Shown here: positions 1 through 9,707 of the stretch, piece after piece
Layout: the number at the start of each line of letters is the position of its first letter
How positions within the stretch are numbered: position 1 is the stretch's first letter
Origin: Schlesneria sp. DSM 10557
Lineage (GTDB): Bacteria; Planctomycetota; Planctomycetia; Planctomycetales; Planctomycetaceae
Direction: 5' to 3'
DNA: 64,000 bases
NCBI RefSeq assembly: GCF_041860085.1
Contig: NZ_CP124747.1
Location: 5,913,001-5,977,000 of the forward strand
Notes under the pieces: generated by a model
The model's database searches: none
Told to the model about the DNA's origin: nothing
What the model saw: the letters and a program-made list of their open reading frames with translations, nothing else
Translations under genes and position numbers: made by a program

Positions 1-463
1 GGGCCTTCACATCCGTTGGATCCTGGCTCAATGCCTGGCGAAGATGTTTCTTCGCCTCGGTGAACTGACCTTGCCGCTGTCGGAGCAGACCGAGCAGTTT
101 CTGAATTTCAGGGTCATTCGGTTGAAGTTTGTCAGCACGCTCAAGATCGCTTGCCGCTTCTTCCATTCGTCCCGTTCGTAGATATAACAAGCCACGGTTG
201 GCCCAGGCTGCGGGTTCACTGGGAATGAGGGTCACTGCACGGGTCAAATTGGGTTCAGCGGTCTGTGGCAGGTCAGCATCCAGTGCTGCGACGCCGAGTT
301 GAAACGCGCGAACATATTCTTCGTACTCGGGGGGGCGTGCGGGTGCTGGTTTCGTCTTGTTCCAGAACAGGAATCCGACGCCAGCAATGAGCAGCGTCAA
401 AATGCCAAGTAAAACGAATCGCGGACGAGGGTCATGCGAAGTCGGGGGCGGACTCAAATCCAT
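1..463 (-). CDS. TPR-repeat membrane-anchored protein (partial, C-terminus beyond left edge)
   Basis: The reading frame is open from an ATG at 461-463 to the left edge, so about 154 residues are visible and the C-terminus is missing. The N-terminus is a short Pro-rich cytoplasmic stretch, then one hydrophobic segment (about residues 16-34, FVLLGILTLLIAGVGFLFW) that could be a signal anchor. After a linker come tetratricopeptide-like helices: AAWANRGLLYLRTGRMEEA followed by a second unit around LLRQRQGQFTEAKKHLRQA, with the alternating small/aromatic pattern of TPRs. TPR proteins mediate protein-protein contacts; no enzymatic domain is visible in this part. A weak AGAGG lies about 15 nt upstream of the start. 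In planctomycetes such N-termini can precede UnbV/ASPIC-type domains, but the missing part is needed to tell. Confidence 0.7.
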   Translation of the reverse strand, partial: MDLSPPPTSHDPRPRFVLLGILTLLIAGVGFLFWNKTKPAPARPPEYEEYVRAFQLGVAALDADLPQTAEPNLTRAVTLIPSEPAAWANRGLLYLRTGRMEEAASDLERADKLQPNDPEIQKLLGLLRQRQGQFTEAKKHLRQALSQDPTDVKA

Positions 464-750
464 GGTTGTCGTCGGGGACCTCTCGTATGAAGTTGCCGAA
501 AGGCAGCAAAACCCCAGGCCAGATGGGCTGGCGAGTGATTGTCGTGCGGGTTGTCAGTAAAACGGATTCCTTAGATCCTACCCCGCAACGACGTGCCTCG
601 AAAGAGTCACGAAGGGCATCGTAGTGCGATGGTGAATGCCGTTCAGATGAGTTGGCCTTGACCTGAGCAGGACAGGGGGGCCCGCAGCAGCTTCAGTCGA
701 CGAATGTGCATTGTCTGCCATGCGAGTTTGGTGGATCAGTGCCGCGAGAA

Positions 751-2088
751 TCAGGATCTTCGTTTGAGTTGGGCGGGGATTCCGTACTTTGGTGCAAGCG
801 TGATTTGCGGATTCACGTCAATCCTGGCATTTGGAAGCAAGGTAAAGTGATACTTTTGCCCCACCGTGGCCAGCAGAATTGCCGCTTCCATCATCGCGAA
901 AGTGTTGCCGATACAAATTCGGGGGCCGCCGCCAAACGGAAAATAAGCATACTTTGGGATACGTTTGGCGAGTCCGTCTTCCCAGCGCTCGGGCTGGAAC
1001 TGGTCTGGGTTTGAGAACCATCTGGCGTCGCGGTGATTAACCCACTGGCTGATGAAGACCGTGTAACCCTTTCTCACGCGGTATCCCCCGAGTTCCATAT
1101 CACGAGTCGCCTCTCGACCGATGAGATAGACCGGCGGATACACGCGCATCGCTTCCGTGATGACTGCATCGGTGTAGGGCATCCTGGACAGATCCTCGGA
1201 TGTCGGTGGTCTGCCTCCGAGCACGCGTTGCCACTCTTCGACGAGCTTGCGTTCGACTTCGGGGTGTTGTGAGATCAGGTACCAGCTCCACGACAGCGTT
1301 AACGAGGTTGTCTCGTGTCCTGCCAAATAGAGCGTCATCAATTCGTCGCGCAATTGCTTGTGCGACATCCGCGTCCCATCTTCATCCTGGGCTGAGACAA
1401 GTCTCGAAAGCAGATCGTCACCAGAGTGTCCTCGTAAACGACCTGCCTCAATGTAGCCGTCCACAACTGAGAATAGCTCTTTGACGGCATGATTCAGTTT
1501 GCGATTCGATCCGACCGGAAGCCAGCGAGGGGGTTTGAGCAGGGTTCGGATTCGGATACTCATCAGGTCGAAGGCGATTCGCAATGGTTCCGTGAACCGG
1601 GCGCGATCACCCGGATCGTCCAGTCCAAAGAGAGTTTTCAGCGCGATTGCGCTGGTCAGTGAAGTGAATTCTGCGTGGATGTCCACTTCAGCCCCTGGCT
1701 TCCATTTCGCCAGCATGGCCTCCGTCAAGTCAGACATGATCGGGGCATAGGACTGAACACGCTGCTTCAGAAACGCGGGTTGACTGAGTCTGCGCTGCCG
1801 CAACCAGAGTTCCCCTTCACTGGTCACCAGACCATTTCCGAGCACCGGCTTGTACGAACGGGCTCCGAAATGCTTGATGTAGTGCTTCGCCTGCGCCACC
1901 AGGACTTCTTCTATCAGATCCGGGTTGCTGATGAGAAAGATTCGCCGGGTGCCAAATCGAATACTGGCGACATCACCATAGTCATGGGCAAGCTGGCGGA
2001 AGAAATCAAGACGTCCCTGAGTGAACTGGCGCAAGTTCCCACCAATCCACGTCCCTTTGGGGCCCGGTGGTAATGCGGTACTGGACAT
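751..2088 (-). CDS. Cytochrome P450
   Basis: This 445-residue protein has all hallmark P450 motifs: the I-helix oxygen-activation motif AGHETTS (256-262), the K-helix ExxR pair (Glu312/Arg315), the meander motif FQPERW (364-369) and the heme loop FPFGGGPRICIG (383-394) with proximal thiolate Cys392. The length is normal for a soluble bacterial P450, and there is no N-terminal membrane anchor. The family performs heme-dependent monooxygenation, usually hydroxylation or epoxidation of a lipophilic substrate, using electrons from ferredoxin or flavoprotein partners. No ferredoxin, ferredoxin reductase or fused reductase is next to it, so electrons must come from elsewhere. The general look (long Glu-Glu-Trp helix, PxxxD region) resembles fatty-acid/terpenoid P450 families, but the substrate cannot be read from the sequence. 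It appears to be monocistronic. Confidence 0.95.
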   Translation of the reverse strand: MSSTALPPGPKGTWIGGNLRQFTQGRLDFFRQLAHDYGDVASIRFGTRRIFLISNPDLIEEVLVAQAKHYIKHFGARSYKPVLGNGLVTSEGELWLRQRRLSQPAFLKQRVQSYAPIMSDLTEAMLAKWKPGAEVDIHAEFTSLTSAIALKTLFGLDDPGDRARFTEPLRIAFDLMSIRIRTLLKPPRWLPVGSNRKLNHAVKELFSVVDGYIEAGRLRGHSGDDLLSRLVSAQDEDGTRMSHKQLRDELMTLYLAGHETTSLTLSWSWYLISQHPEVERKLVEEWQRVLGGRPPTSEDLSRMPYTDAVITEAMRVYPPVYLIGREATRDMELGGYRVRKGYTVFISQWVNHRDARWFSNPDQFQPERWEDGLAKRIPKYAYFPFGGGPRICIGNTFAMMEAAILLATVGQKYHFTLLPNARIDVNPQITLAPKYGIPAQLKRRS

Positions 2089-2518
2089 CTTTCAAATTCC
2101 TCCTTGTCACTTCGAATGCCTGTCCCGTGCGGAGTTGTTCGCCCCTCTCGCGTTCCCGCCCTTGCGTCCGAATGATTGACTCACGGCAGTCGGCATGGTG
2201 ATGGCGACTGCGCTAAGACAATTGCACAGAAACCTGACGGTCGTTTCCGATCGGCAAGCAGATTTCTATAAGCATGGGAAGCGTAGTGGAACGATGAGGC
2301 ACCGTGAAGGGCGTCGCTGACGACAGCGGTTTACGGGTGCCGTTCTGGAAGATGGGAAAGAGAGAAGGAGGGCGAAGTGATTCGGAGGCGAGGGTGAAAA
2401 CGAACAAGCGGAGGCTTTCGCCCCCGCTTGTCGGAATTCAGTTCCAGTACACTCATGTCTGGATGAGACTTTTCGTCACCGCAGCTCTTGAGGCTGCATG
2501 CGGCAGATCAGGGCGATC
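2089..2518. other. Intergenic region between P450 and DUF1559 genes
   Basis: No convincing gene is visible. It holds the upstream region of the P450 gene and, nearer the DUF1559 stop, a terminator-like stem-loop that is listed separately. Short open frames here lack family features and a good ribosome binding site. Confidence 0.5.
2404..2431 (-). terminator. Intrinsic terminator of the DUF1559 gene
   Basis: A perfect 8-bp stem (ACAAGCGG at 2404-2411 with CCGCTTGT at 2424-2431) closes a 12-nt loop. Read on the minus strand it is followed by TCGTTTTC, giving a modest U-tract. It lies about 90 nt beyond the stop codon of the DUF1559 gene. Confidence 0.6.
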
Positions 2519-3580
2519 TTAGAACTCGCCAACAACTTCACCGCAGTTGCGAGTAGACAGAGCACCCAGCGTCACGGCAGAGATGTTCTCGCTCAGGAAT
2601 CGGACCGAACCGTCGCACATGAGTACTTGGCTGCCACCGATGTGGAACGAGTAGATTTCGCTGTCGTTGGTTCGATTCATCGCATAGGGGGTAGCGGCTG
2701 TGGTGAGGTTGCATGGGCCGCTTGGCACAGTACAGCTAGCCTTTCCAGTGATCGTTCCGTCGATGGTGGCACCGTCCAGGCTGTAACCACCCTGAATGTC
2801 CGCCCAGCCCCATCCGTCCTTGACGGTAGGGATGCCACCGTTCGTGGTGGCTCGACCTGCACGATAAAGTTGGGGACGGCCAGCGTCTTCCACCGCCATC
2901 AGCGTGTTTGACATTCCGTCGGTGATGTCAGAAATGCGGGTTGAAGCAAACTTTTTCAGTCCACCGTCCCACTCGTACTTGGTGGGTGAGGGAGGATTGC
3001 TGGAATTGATTGTCGCCGTGTTGGTAGCCATTCCCACTGGTGGAGTTGGCAAGCCATGGCTCAGAAAGAATGCTGGGCGGACCGAGTTCATTGAGCCGTA
3101 GTCACAAGCACCGTATCCGGCAGCGGGCCAAGGATAGTTGACGTTCATGATGTCAGGTGTGGGAATTGATCGTCCCGACGGGGCAGATGGGCAGACGAAA
3201 ACGCTTAACTTGGCGCTCGTCGCGGGGATGTTAGCTGGATTGTCCCAGCTCACATTGAAATTGTAAATGTTATACAGAGGGGTCTGATCGAAGAATGGAA
3301 GACACATTGTCGTCCAGCTTGTCTGAAAGATGACGGGGCCAGGAGGGCCTGCAAGGTCAATTCGTGCTGGAGGGAATACACCGTGAGTGCTTTCATAGTT
3401 AAACAGTGCTAGTCCCATTTGCTTCATATTGTTCTTGCACTGAGTGCGGCGAGCTGCTTCGCGAGCTTGCTGGACGGCGGGCAAAAGCAATGCAATCAAG
3501 ACTGCGATAATGGCAATCACTACGAGAAGTTCGATCAGCGTGAAACCTCGCGAACGAATCTTAGTTACTGGACGGGACAT
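2519..3580 (-). CDS. DUF1559 domain protein with type IV pilin-like N-terminus
   Basis: This 353-residue protein starts with a short basic leader and a prepilin-type cleavage/methylation motif, [18 protein letters not shown] (11-28), with Gly12 before the predicted cleavage site and the conserved Glu at mature position 5. The hydrophobic helix continues into [15 protein letters not shown], the join typical of DUF1559 (SBP_bac_10) proteins, which are massively expanded in planctomycetes. The C-terminal section carries the family-typical H[16 protein letters not shown] pattern near 323-337. The protein is expected to be processed by a prepilin peptidase and displayed as a pseudopilin or surface protein; the function of the family is not settled. 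A small lipoprotein gene lies 182 nt upstream on the same strand, a pairing often seen with DUF1559 genes. Confidence 0.93.
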   Translation of the reverse strand: MSRPVTKIRSRGFTLIELLVVIAIIAVLIALLLPAVQQAREAARRTQCKNNMKQMGLALFNYESTHGVFPPARIDLAGPPGPVIFQTSWTTMCLPFFDQTPLYNIYNFNVSWDNPANIPATSAKLSVFVCPSAPSGRSIPTPDIMNVNYPWPAAGYGACDYGSMNSVRPAFFLSHGLPTPPVGMATNTATINSSNPPSPTKYEWDGGLKKFASTRISDITDGMSNTLMAVEDAGRPQLYRAGRATTNGGIPTVKDGWGWADIQGGYSLDGATIDGTITGKASCTVPSGPCNLTTAATPYAMNRTNDSEIYSFHIGGSQVLMCDGSVRFLSENISAVTLGALSTRNCGEVVGEF

Positions 3581-3762
3581 TCAATTTCCTCAATAACGAT
3601 TAACGGTGAATTGTGTAAATTCGGAAGATAATACGGGGACTAGTGCAGTTCATCCAAACTCGACGAACTGGGGCAAGTACTTTAGGGGCCTCGTGATCTG
3701 TTGGGCCGCAGACTTACCGCCTGAATTCTCTTGTTCGGAAAGATTTGGTGTCGGAGCGTCAG

Positions 3763-4227
3763 TTATCGCCCGGAAACCATTCGGGGGGGAGTAGCGGTGA
3801 TTTCGAACGGTTCAAGCACATTCTTGGTTGGCTCGACTTCCACGACCAGGTCGGATTTTTTCGGATCCTGGTACTTCTTCGGCAGCAGCTCTGGTCCGTA
3901 GTCGGGCTCGCGAAGATTTGGATTGAGCGGCTTGGCCCAAGAGATCGTCACCGTGTACTCACCTGGCTCTGCTCCGTCGAACTGTCGTTGTGTCGTCAGG
4001 CGGAAAGCTCCATCTGGGCCAACGACCGCGGAAGCGGGTTGTGCGTCACTATCCTTGGGAACGAACAGGACGTTTGCGAACTCGGCGGGTTCGCCGTTCA
4101 CGAAGACACTTCCCTCAACGGGGTAAATGCCTTCGCTGACGCCTGTCGAGCTGAAACATCCGAGATTCGCGACGCAGATTCCAGCCACGATGCTGGCGGA
4201 AATCAGTCTTTGCAAGCGTGGAAACAT
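3763..4227 (-). CDS. Small lipoprotein with transthyretin/carboxypeptidase-regulatory-like fold
   Basis: The 154-residue product begins with a basic, hydrophobic leader ending in a lipobox-like NLGC with Cys24, so it is probably a lipoprotein. The mature part has the pattern YPVEGSVFVNGEPAEFANVLFVP, then GPDGAFRLTT and PGEYTVTISW, which is the beta-sandwich signature of carboxypeptidase-regulatory or transthyretin-like domains. This type of small lipoprotein is regularly found beside DUF1559 genes in planctomycetes, as here. The role is unknown; an extracytoplasmic binding or structural role is an inference. The lipobox has Asn at position -3, which is not ideal. Confidence 0.8.
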   Translation of the reverse strand: MFPRLQRLISASIVAGICVANLGCFSSTGVSEGIYPVEGSVFVNGEPAEFANVLFVPKDSDAQPASAVVGPDGAFRLTTQRQFDGAEPGEYTVTISWAKPLNPNLREPDYGPELLPKKYQDPKKSDLVVEVEPTKNVLEPFEITATPPRMVSGR

Positions 4228-4665
4228 CGTCTCTGAACAAGCTCCTCAAATAAACCTTGATCGATCTGGAGGTCCGGCGAATCATCACACTCGCCGGGGG
4301 CTGCCATTGAGCCGGGAATACTAGGATCGGTTTGTTAAGAAGTTGTTAAGAAACTGTGAAATTGCGGATAAGCCGCGAAGAGAGCCATCGAACTCCGTGT
4401 TGGCGAGAGCCGATCGGGCGAGCCTGCGACGGTGATCAAGCCTTCATTGCTTGAGGGCTGGCGCAACGCTTGGGTCTCGCGGGCATGGGAAGGAAGTTTG
4501 ACGAAACTGACACGGGGCGGAGGTCGTCAATGAATGAGCCCCCTTCCGGTCACTTCCGGCAGGGGGCTCAGGTTAAAGATTTCGGTGCTTGCGAGTGAGA
4601 TTGCTTTGCGCGTCATCAGGATATTGGGATTGATGGTCGCGCAAATTCGTCAGAATAGCAGGGAT
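4228..4665. other. Intergenic region
   Basis: I see no gene. It contains the upstream region of the small lipoprotein and, at its right end, a strong stem-loop that probably ends the esterase-like gene. Confidence 0.5.
4536..4569 (-). terminator. Stem-loop after the esterase-like gene
   Basis: A perfect 9-bp GC-rich stem (GAGCCCCCT at 4536-4544 with AGGGGGCTC at 4561-4569) encloses a 16-nt loop. It lies about 100 nt past the stop of the esterase-like gene. No clear U-tract follows on the minus strand, so it may be a stabilising 3' hairpin instead of a classical terminator. Confidence 0.5.
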
Positions 4666-5868
4666 TCAGTCCAGTTTCGTCGCAAACACGTAGAATTCGG
4701 TTGGTTCGTCTTTCTTGAAATCATTGTCGCTGGCAATGACGACAACGCGTCTGCCATCAGGCAGCACTGGTCCCAGTGCAATTCCTTCGATTTTTTCGGG
4801 GAATTGGTCTCCAGCCAGTCCCAGTTCGGGTGCCAGCAGGTCGAGGAACAGTCGTTTGGCAACCGGTTGTACGCCCGCTGGAATTCCGGTTGAGGGGAGT
4901 TTTTCGAGTGAGCTGATGTCGGTCGCGTGAGTCAGGTCAATGTCATAAACACGCTTTGCTTTCGCCTCGGATCCAGGCTTTCCATCTCGTTCGATGACCA
5001 GCAGGCGGTTTGGCGACACCCACTCAATTTCACTGCAACCGTGTGATTTGTCTTCGAGTTGGTACAGGAACTCGCGGGATTTGCTGGTGACAAGGTCGTG
5101 TTCCCAAATCCGGACGTTCGTTCCCACACGCTTGTTCTGTGCATTGAGCCCACCGTCCTGAATGAGCGGGCTTTGGAGAATGGCGAACAACTTTCGATCG
5201 TCACCGCTGAGGGCAAGGCCTTCCCACCCTCGGTTGGCCTGGCGGCCTGACAAATTTCGAGGAGGGAGTTCTTGTTCGGGCGAACCGCTGGGGAATTGGA
5301 TCTCGTATTTTTTCGGTGTCGGCAGCACCTGGATCAGTTTGCCCGAGCCGTCGAAGTGGCGAACTGACGGACCGTACTCGTCCGCAATGAAGTAGCTCCC
5401 TGACTTTGTGGCCCGGATTCCTTCGGGGTCCATGCGCAGGCTGTTTGAGGGTTGAGACGGGTTGAATTGAGTTGATCGGCCGACGTAGTTCACACCCTTG
5501 TCGTTGGTGAGGAAATGTGTTCCCACCAGCCGAACTTTCACCGGTTCACTGGCAGCAGGGTCTACGGGAATTTCGACAACCTGGAAGCGGCAGCGGTAAG
5601 ACGTGGCGCCGTCACCAGGTCCCCGGTCAGGGATCATCACATAGCGATCGCCAGTTCCCAGCCAGGCAATTCCCGAACCGAGTCCACCGAGTTGATTCTG
5701 GGGTGTTCCGTCCTCCTGCAAGGCCGTTTCCCCTGAGAGATCCGTCGCGGTGGGGGAGAGGCTGGCCCGACCAACAAGAGAAATCGATTGGGCCTGGCAA
5801 TGCGTGCCAGCAATGAGGTTCGCCATCAGACTGGCGATCAGTCCCCAGCAGTAGCGTTGATTCAACAT
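4666..5868 (-). CDS. Secreted esterase-like protein of the phytase family (PF13449-type)
   Basis: This 400-residue protein has an N-terminal signal peptide (about 1-26, ending near THCQAQS). The mature part has the propeller-like repeated motifs of 'esterase-like activity of phytase' proteins: GIAWLGTGDRYVMIPDRGPGD, then DPEGIRATKSGSYFIADEYGP, GWEGLALSGDDRKLFAI and KIEGIALGPVLPDGRRVVVIASDND. Acidic residues in these loops (D/E-G) are the likely metal- or substrate-binding positions. The family contains phosphoester- or carboxylester-hydrolysing proteins of poorly known substrate. It is probably periplasmic or extracellular. It stands alone, with a 510-bp non-coding stretch upstream. Confidence 0.85.
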   Translation of the reverse strand: MLNQRYCWGLIASLMANLIAGTHCQAQSISLVGRASLSPTATDLSGETALQEDGTPQNQLGGLGSGIAWLGTGDRYVMIPDRGPGDGATSYRCRFQVVEIPVDPAASEPVKVRLVGTHFLTNDKGVNYVGRSTQFNPSQPSNSLRMDPEGIRATKSGSYFIADEYGPSVRHFDGSGKLIQVLPTPKKYEIQFPSGSPEQELPPRNLSGRQANRGWEGLALSGDDRKLFAILQSPLIQDGGLNAQNKRVGTNVRIWEHDLVTSKSREFLYQLEDKSHGCSEIEWVSPNRLLVIERDGKPGSEAKAKRVYDIDLTHATDISSLEKLPSTGIPAGVQPVAKRLFLDLLAPELGLAGDQFPEKIEGIALGPVLPDGRRVVVIASDNDFKKDEPTEFYVFATKLD

Positions 5869-6378
5869 CGTAAATTTCCATCAAGAAAGCAGAAGGCAAG
5901 GCTCCTGTCAGACAAGTCCGTCTGACCGAGTCGAAAACGGGGCAGATGATTGTCACAGACTAACTGATTGACAAGTGTCAGGAAGCGACCGCAGTCAAGA
6001 AACCGATGGTCACAGGAAGAAGCGGTCGCCCAAAGTAAGACATCTAAACGATTTACTCCGATTCGCTGTCATTGATTATTCCCGAATTAAAGAAACCACC
6101 AATGCGCAAGGAGAGGCCGCGGTAGGTCGCGATTGACTCATCGAATTGCCCAGACGGATTGACTCAAGTACGTCATTGAATGCGTCATCTCCATCGTGAG
6201 GAATTTAGCGGCGTGTACATAATGGTAAGAAACAACCGTTTACATGTGAGCGTGGTAAGATGACTCATCCATACTATCGGTTTGTCTCTTTTAATGATCT
6301 GGACAGATGGTGACTGTAGAGGACTTCATGAGCTCAGATTCATGTTACCAACCCAGGCTTCAGAAGTGATTGATAAGA
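5869..6378. other. Intergenic region upstream of the esterase-like gene
   Basis: This 510-bp stretch is somewhat AT-richer than its neighbours toward 6000-6350 and has no frame with coding character. It includes the promoter region of the esterase-like gene and the 3' flank of the UvrA-like gene. I see no RNA gene or repeat. Confidence 0.4.
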
Positions 6379-9087
6379 TTAGTGTGCGCTGGCGTAATAC
6401 GCGTTTGGTAGTCCAGCGTAAGTGATCGTTCCGCCTTCGGGTCCCGCCAGCGGGCCGACATCAATTTGCCAGTCGGAATGGGAGATGACTTCGAGGTTGT
6501 GCTCGATCACCAGGACGGAATGTCCTTCGGACACGAGCCTTCTGAGAACGTGGAGCAGTTGCTGGATATCGGCGGCGTGGAGTCCCGACGTGGGCTCATC
6601 CAGGACGAAAAGAGTGTGGCCGCTCATCGCATTGGATTTCGCCAGTTCCGTTCCGAGTTTGACCCGCTGTGCTTCTCCGCCCGACAGTGTTGCCGCTGAC
6701 TGTCCAAGTTTGAGATACCCGAGGCCAAGTTCATTGAACACCGTCAGGGACTGTGCCAGTCGGGGAAAGTTTTCGAAGAATTTCGCGGCTTCATCGAGGC
6801 TCATTTCCAGCACGTCAGCGACAGATCGTCCTCGGTAATGGATCGATAACGATGCTGGTGAAAATCGTCGACCATGACATTCGGGGCAGCGAACCCTCCA
6901 GTCCGAGAACTGCTTTTCATCAATGGGAGTCTCGCCTCGTCCATGGCAGACGCGACAGCGGGCTGCCGGCACTGTCAGACTGAAGTTTCGCGAAGTGAAT
7001 CCCAGTCGCCTCGATTCTTTCGTCCTCGCGAAGACCCAGCGAACTTCGTCCCACAATCCGGAATAGGTGGCGGGTGTTGATCGGGAGGATCGACCAAGAG
7101 GCGACTGATCGATGCGAACCAGCCGCGTGAGTTGATCGACACCCTCCAGCTTGCGATAGGGGCCAGCCGTGATGTTACGCTCACCGAGTGATTGGCGGAT
7201 TGCAGGAACCAGGGTCTGCATTATGAGAGACGACTTGCCTGAACCACTGACGCCTGTAACGCTGACGATTTTTGTTAAAGGAATTTCGACGGTGACGTCT
7301 TTCAGGTTATGCAGCGATGCCCCTTCGAGCCGGATGAGTGGCGTGAATGCATCCTTTGCCTCATTCTCTGGGCCGGACTTGGACTTCTGACGTGTTGATT
7401 TTGCGGAAATTTCTGTTCGTGCACGCAGAAATTGGCCGGTGATTGATCCAGGGATCCGGAGTATGTCGTCGGGACTTCCTGCGGCGAGAAGTTGTCCTCC
7501 CAGTGATCCCGCACCCGGTCCCAGATCGATTACATAGTCCGCGGTGCGAACGACTTCCAGGTCGTGTTCAACCAGCACGACTGTGTTGCCAGCATCGCGC
7601 AGCGTCAGTAGTGATTTCATTAACCGCTTTGTGTCGCTGCTGTGCAGGCCGGCCGTCGGTTCGTCCAGGATATAGCAGACGCCGTTCAACTCACTTCCAA
7701 GGCATGCTGCCAATCGGGTCCGTTGCAACTCACCTGCCGAAAGGGTTTCGCAACCTCGGTCGAGCGTCAGATATCCGAGCCCCACTTCGAGCAAAAATGT
7801 CAGTCTCGATTCGATTTCCGGAAGAATATGTCGGGCCGCCAGTCGCTCCGCTTCCGTGACGGTTTCAGCAGATGAGCTTTGTGTATCACTGGGAGTCTGG
7901 GCGAAACGGTGATGCCAGCTCTGGATTTGTTCCAGGGCCCGTTCTGGCACCATCGAACAGAATTGTGCGATGTTGATCCCGTCGATATGGACTGCTCGAG
8001 GAAGGGCCCCCAGACGAGTCCCCAGGCAGGCATCGCATGTGCGTCTGGCTTCGGTTTCACGTTTGGAACGGAAAGGGTGGAGTTTCCGCTTCTGTTTTGA
8101 CTCGGCTCGATCGCACGATGCCGGAACGTTCTGGAGTGGAAGTTGGTTCCCCTCCGGAATTGTCGATACGTCTGAAGTCTCTGAAAGGTGGGTGAGTTCG
8201 CCAAGTCCGTGGCAGGTCGAGCAGGCGCCGGCGTGACTGTTGAAACTGAATGAGCGTGATTCAACAGGAGGAAAACTGAGATCGCATCCGGGGCAGGCAA
8301 GGTAGTTGCTATAAAGCCGGTCATGCCATTGGCCGTCGATCTCTTCCGAGATGACACATTGTCCGTGGCCCAGTTGAAGGGCAAGATCGACGGATTCTTC
8401 CAGTCGAGACTCGACACCCCGTTTCAGGATCAGACGGTCAATCACAATGTCAATATCGTGTGGTCCCGCTTTTTCCAGAGCTGGTGGAGTCGCAGCGTCG
8501 ACGAGTACACCATCGACCCTGGCCCGGACGTACCCATCCTTTACGATACGCGAGAAAACGTCGGCGTGTGCTCCGGACTGATCCCGCACGATCGGAGACA
8601 GAACCATAACTTTCTGACGCTCAAGGCTCTGTGTAATTCGATTGACGATTTCGGTCCTTGATTGCGCCACGACACGTTGACCACATTGCGGACAGTGGAG
8701 CTTGCCGACGCGGGCGTAAAGAATGCGGAGATAGTCAAAAATGTCAGAGGCCGTTGCGACTGTCGAGCGTCGTCTGGCCCCCGACATCTGCTGCGATACC
8801 GATAAGACCGGAGGCAGTCCGTCGATGAGGTCGACGTCAGGTCGCTCGGTCTCCTGCAGGAGGGTGCGTGAATTTGACGAAACCGACGACAGATATCGTC
8901 GACGTCCTTCGGCGAAAATCGTGTCGAATGCAAGCGAGCTCTTTCCACTGCCGCTAACCCCGGTGATCACCGTTAATTTTCCGGTGGGAATCTCCACATT
9001 GAGGTTACGCAAATTGTGCGTCCGGGCGCCCACGATCTGGATCGTGGAATGAGGCGGGAAGGGGGAACTCTCAAGTGGGTGTAGCAT
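6379..9087 (-). CDS. UvrA-like excinuclease ABC subunit A paralogue
   Basis: The 902-residue protein has the double ABC-ATPase layout of UvrA. Module 1 has Walker A GVSGSGKS (43-50), a CPQCG motif (132-136), a zinc finger Cys265-x2-Cys268-x20-Cys289-x2-Cys292, signature LSAGELQRTRLA (449-460) and Walker B ending LDEPTAG. Module 2 has Walker A (612-619), zinc finger Cys711/714/734/737, signature LSGGEAQ (801-807) and Walker B LDEPTSG. UvrA dimers scan DNA for bulky lesions in nucleotide excision repair. This copy departs from housekeeping UvrA: the usual YLESLSxYARQF region reads YLSSVSSNSRTLLQ and the first signature has Ala in place of Gly. It also has a Ser/Lys-rich linker near 560-580. It is therefore likely a second, specialised UvrA (repair or resistance type). 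No uvrB is nearby. Confidence 0.92.
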   Translation of the reverse strand: MLHPLESSPFPPHSTIQIVGARTHNLRNLNVEIPTGKLTVITGVSGSGKSSLAFDTIFAEGRRRYLSSVSSNSRTLLQETERPDVDLIDGLPPVLSVSQQMSGARRRSTVATASDIFDYLRILYARVGKLHCPQCGQRVVAQSRTEIVNRITQSLERQKVMVLSPIVRDQSGAHADVFSRIVKDGYVRARVDGVLVDAATPPALEKAGPHDIDIVIDRLILKRGVESRLEESVDLALQLGHGQCVISEEIDGQWHDRLYSNYLACPGCDLSFPPVESRSFSFNSHAGACSTCHGLGELTHLSETSDVSTIPEGNQLPLQNVPASCDRAESKQKRKLHPFRSKRETEARRTCDACLGTRLGALPRAVHIDGINIAQFCSMVPERALEQIQSWHHRFAQTPSDTQSSSAETVTEAERLAARHILPEIESRLTFLLEVGLGYLTLDRGCETLSAGELQRTRLAACLGSELNGVCYILDEPTAGLHSSDTKRLMKSLLTLRDAGNTVVLVEHDLEVVRTADYVIDLGPGAGSLGGQLLAAGSPDDILRIPGSITGQFLRARTEISAKSTRQKSKSGPENEAKDAFTPLIRLEGASLHNLKDVTVEIPLTKIVSVTGVSGSGKSSLIMQTLVPAIRQSLGERNITAGPYRKLEGVDQLTRLVRIDQSPLGRSSRSTPATYSGLWDEVRWVFARTKESRRLGFTSRNFSLTVPAARCRVCHGRGETPIDEKQFSDWRVRCPECHGRRFSPASLSIHYRGRSVADVLEMSLDEAAKFFENFPRLAQSLTVFNELGLGYLKLGQSAATLSGGEAQRVKLGTELAKSNAMSGHTLFVLDEPTSGLHAADIQQLLHVLRRLVSEGHSVLVIEHNLEVISHSDWQIDVGPLAGPEGGTITYAGLPNAYYASAH

Positions 9088-9707
9088 GCGGGCTTCTGCA
9101 GTTCGAGGGATTCAACTCGGTAAACAGCGGCTCGGCCGTTTACTGAGAGTGCGACAGTATATCGCATCGATCGGGGGAACTTCAGTACGGTGCAGGCAAT
9201 CGCTGACGGGATGCATGTTCAGTGGATCTTTCGAAACATCGACATCCTGTGGGACGATCGTCCCTGTTTGAATGTCATATCAGTGGTTGGTAATGTGAGT
9301 GGGGTCGTTCGAGTCTTGATTCACGAAAACCGACCGGCACTTCTCAAAACCGCGGCACTCGTTTGGTCGCAGGCTCCGCGATTGTTATTCTTCCTCCATC
9401 GTAGCGTGCGATGGAGCTCGGCTTTCACATCGACGGTAGAACATCTGTTTGGATGATTCTTCGCGTGTGTATTCAGGTGAGCTTCCGACGGCGGAGCCGA
9501 CTGAATTTGCGAGCCGCGAGCGCAAGCGATCGGTTCTTGGTTTACGGGCAGCGGCACACAGTGGTGCTTCTCGATCCGGGGCAGTGCTTCGGATTTCCAA
9601 GAGGATTGCCATCGGGAGGCGCTCCCTGCTGCCAACGATTCACGAGCAAGGTCACGCAGGGTGATTGAGCCGTATTGCATAGCCGTTAACAGGAGCCACA
9701 CAGACCG
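9088..9707. other. Divergent intergenic region
   Basis: This 620-bp region separates the UvrA-like gene (minus) from the C1 pair (plus), so it should contain both promoters. Several short frames exist, but none shows family features. An AGGAG about 12 nt before the start at 9708 is a plausible ribosome binding site. Confidence 0.4.
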
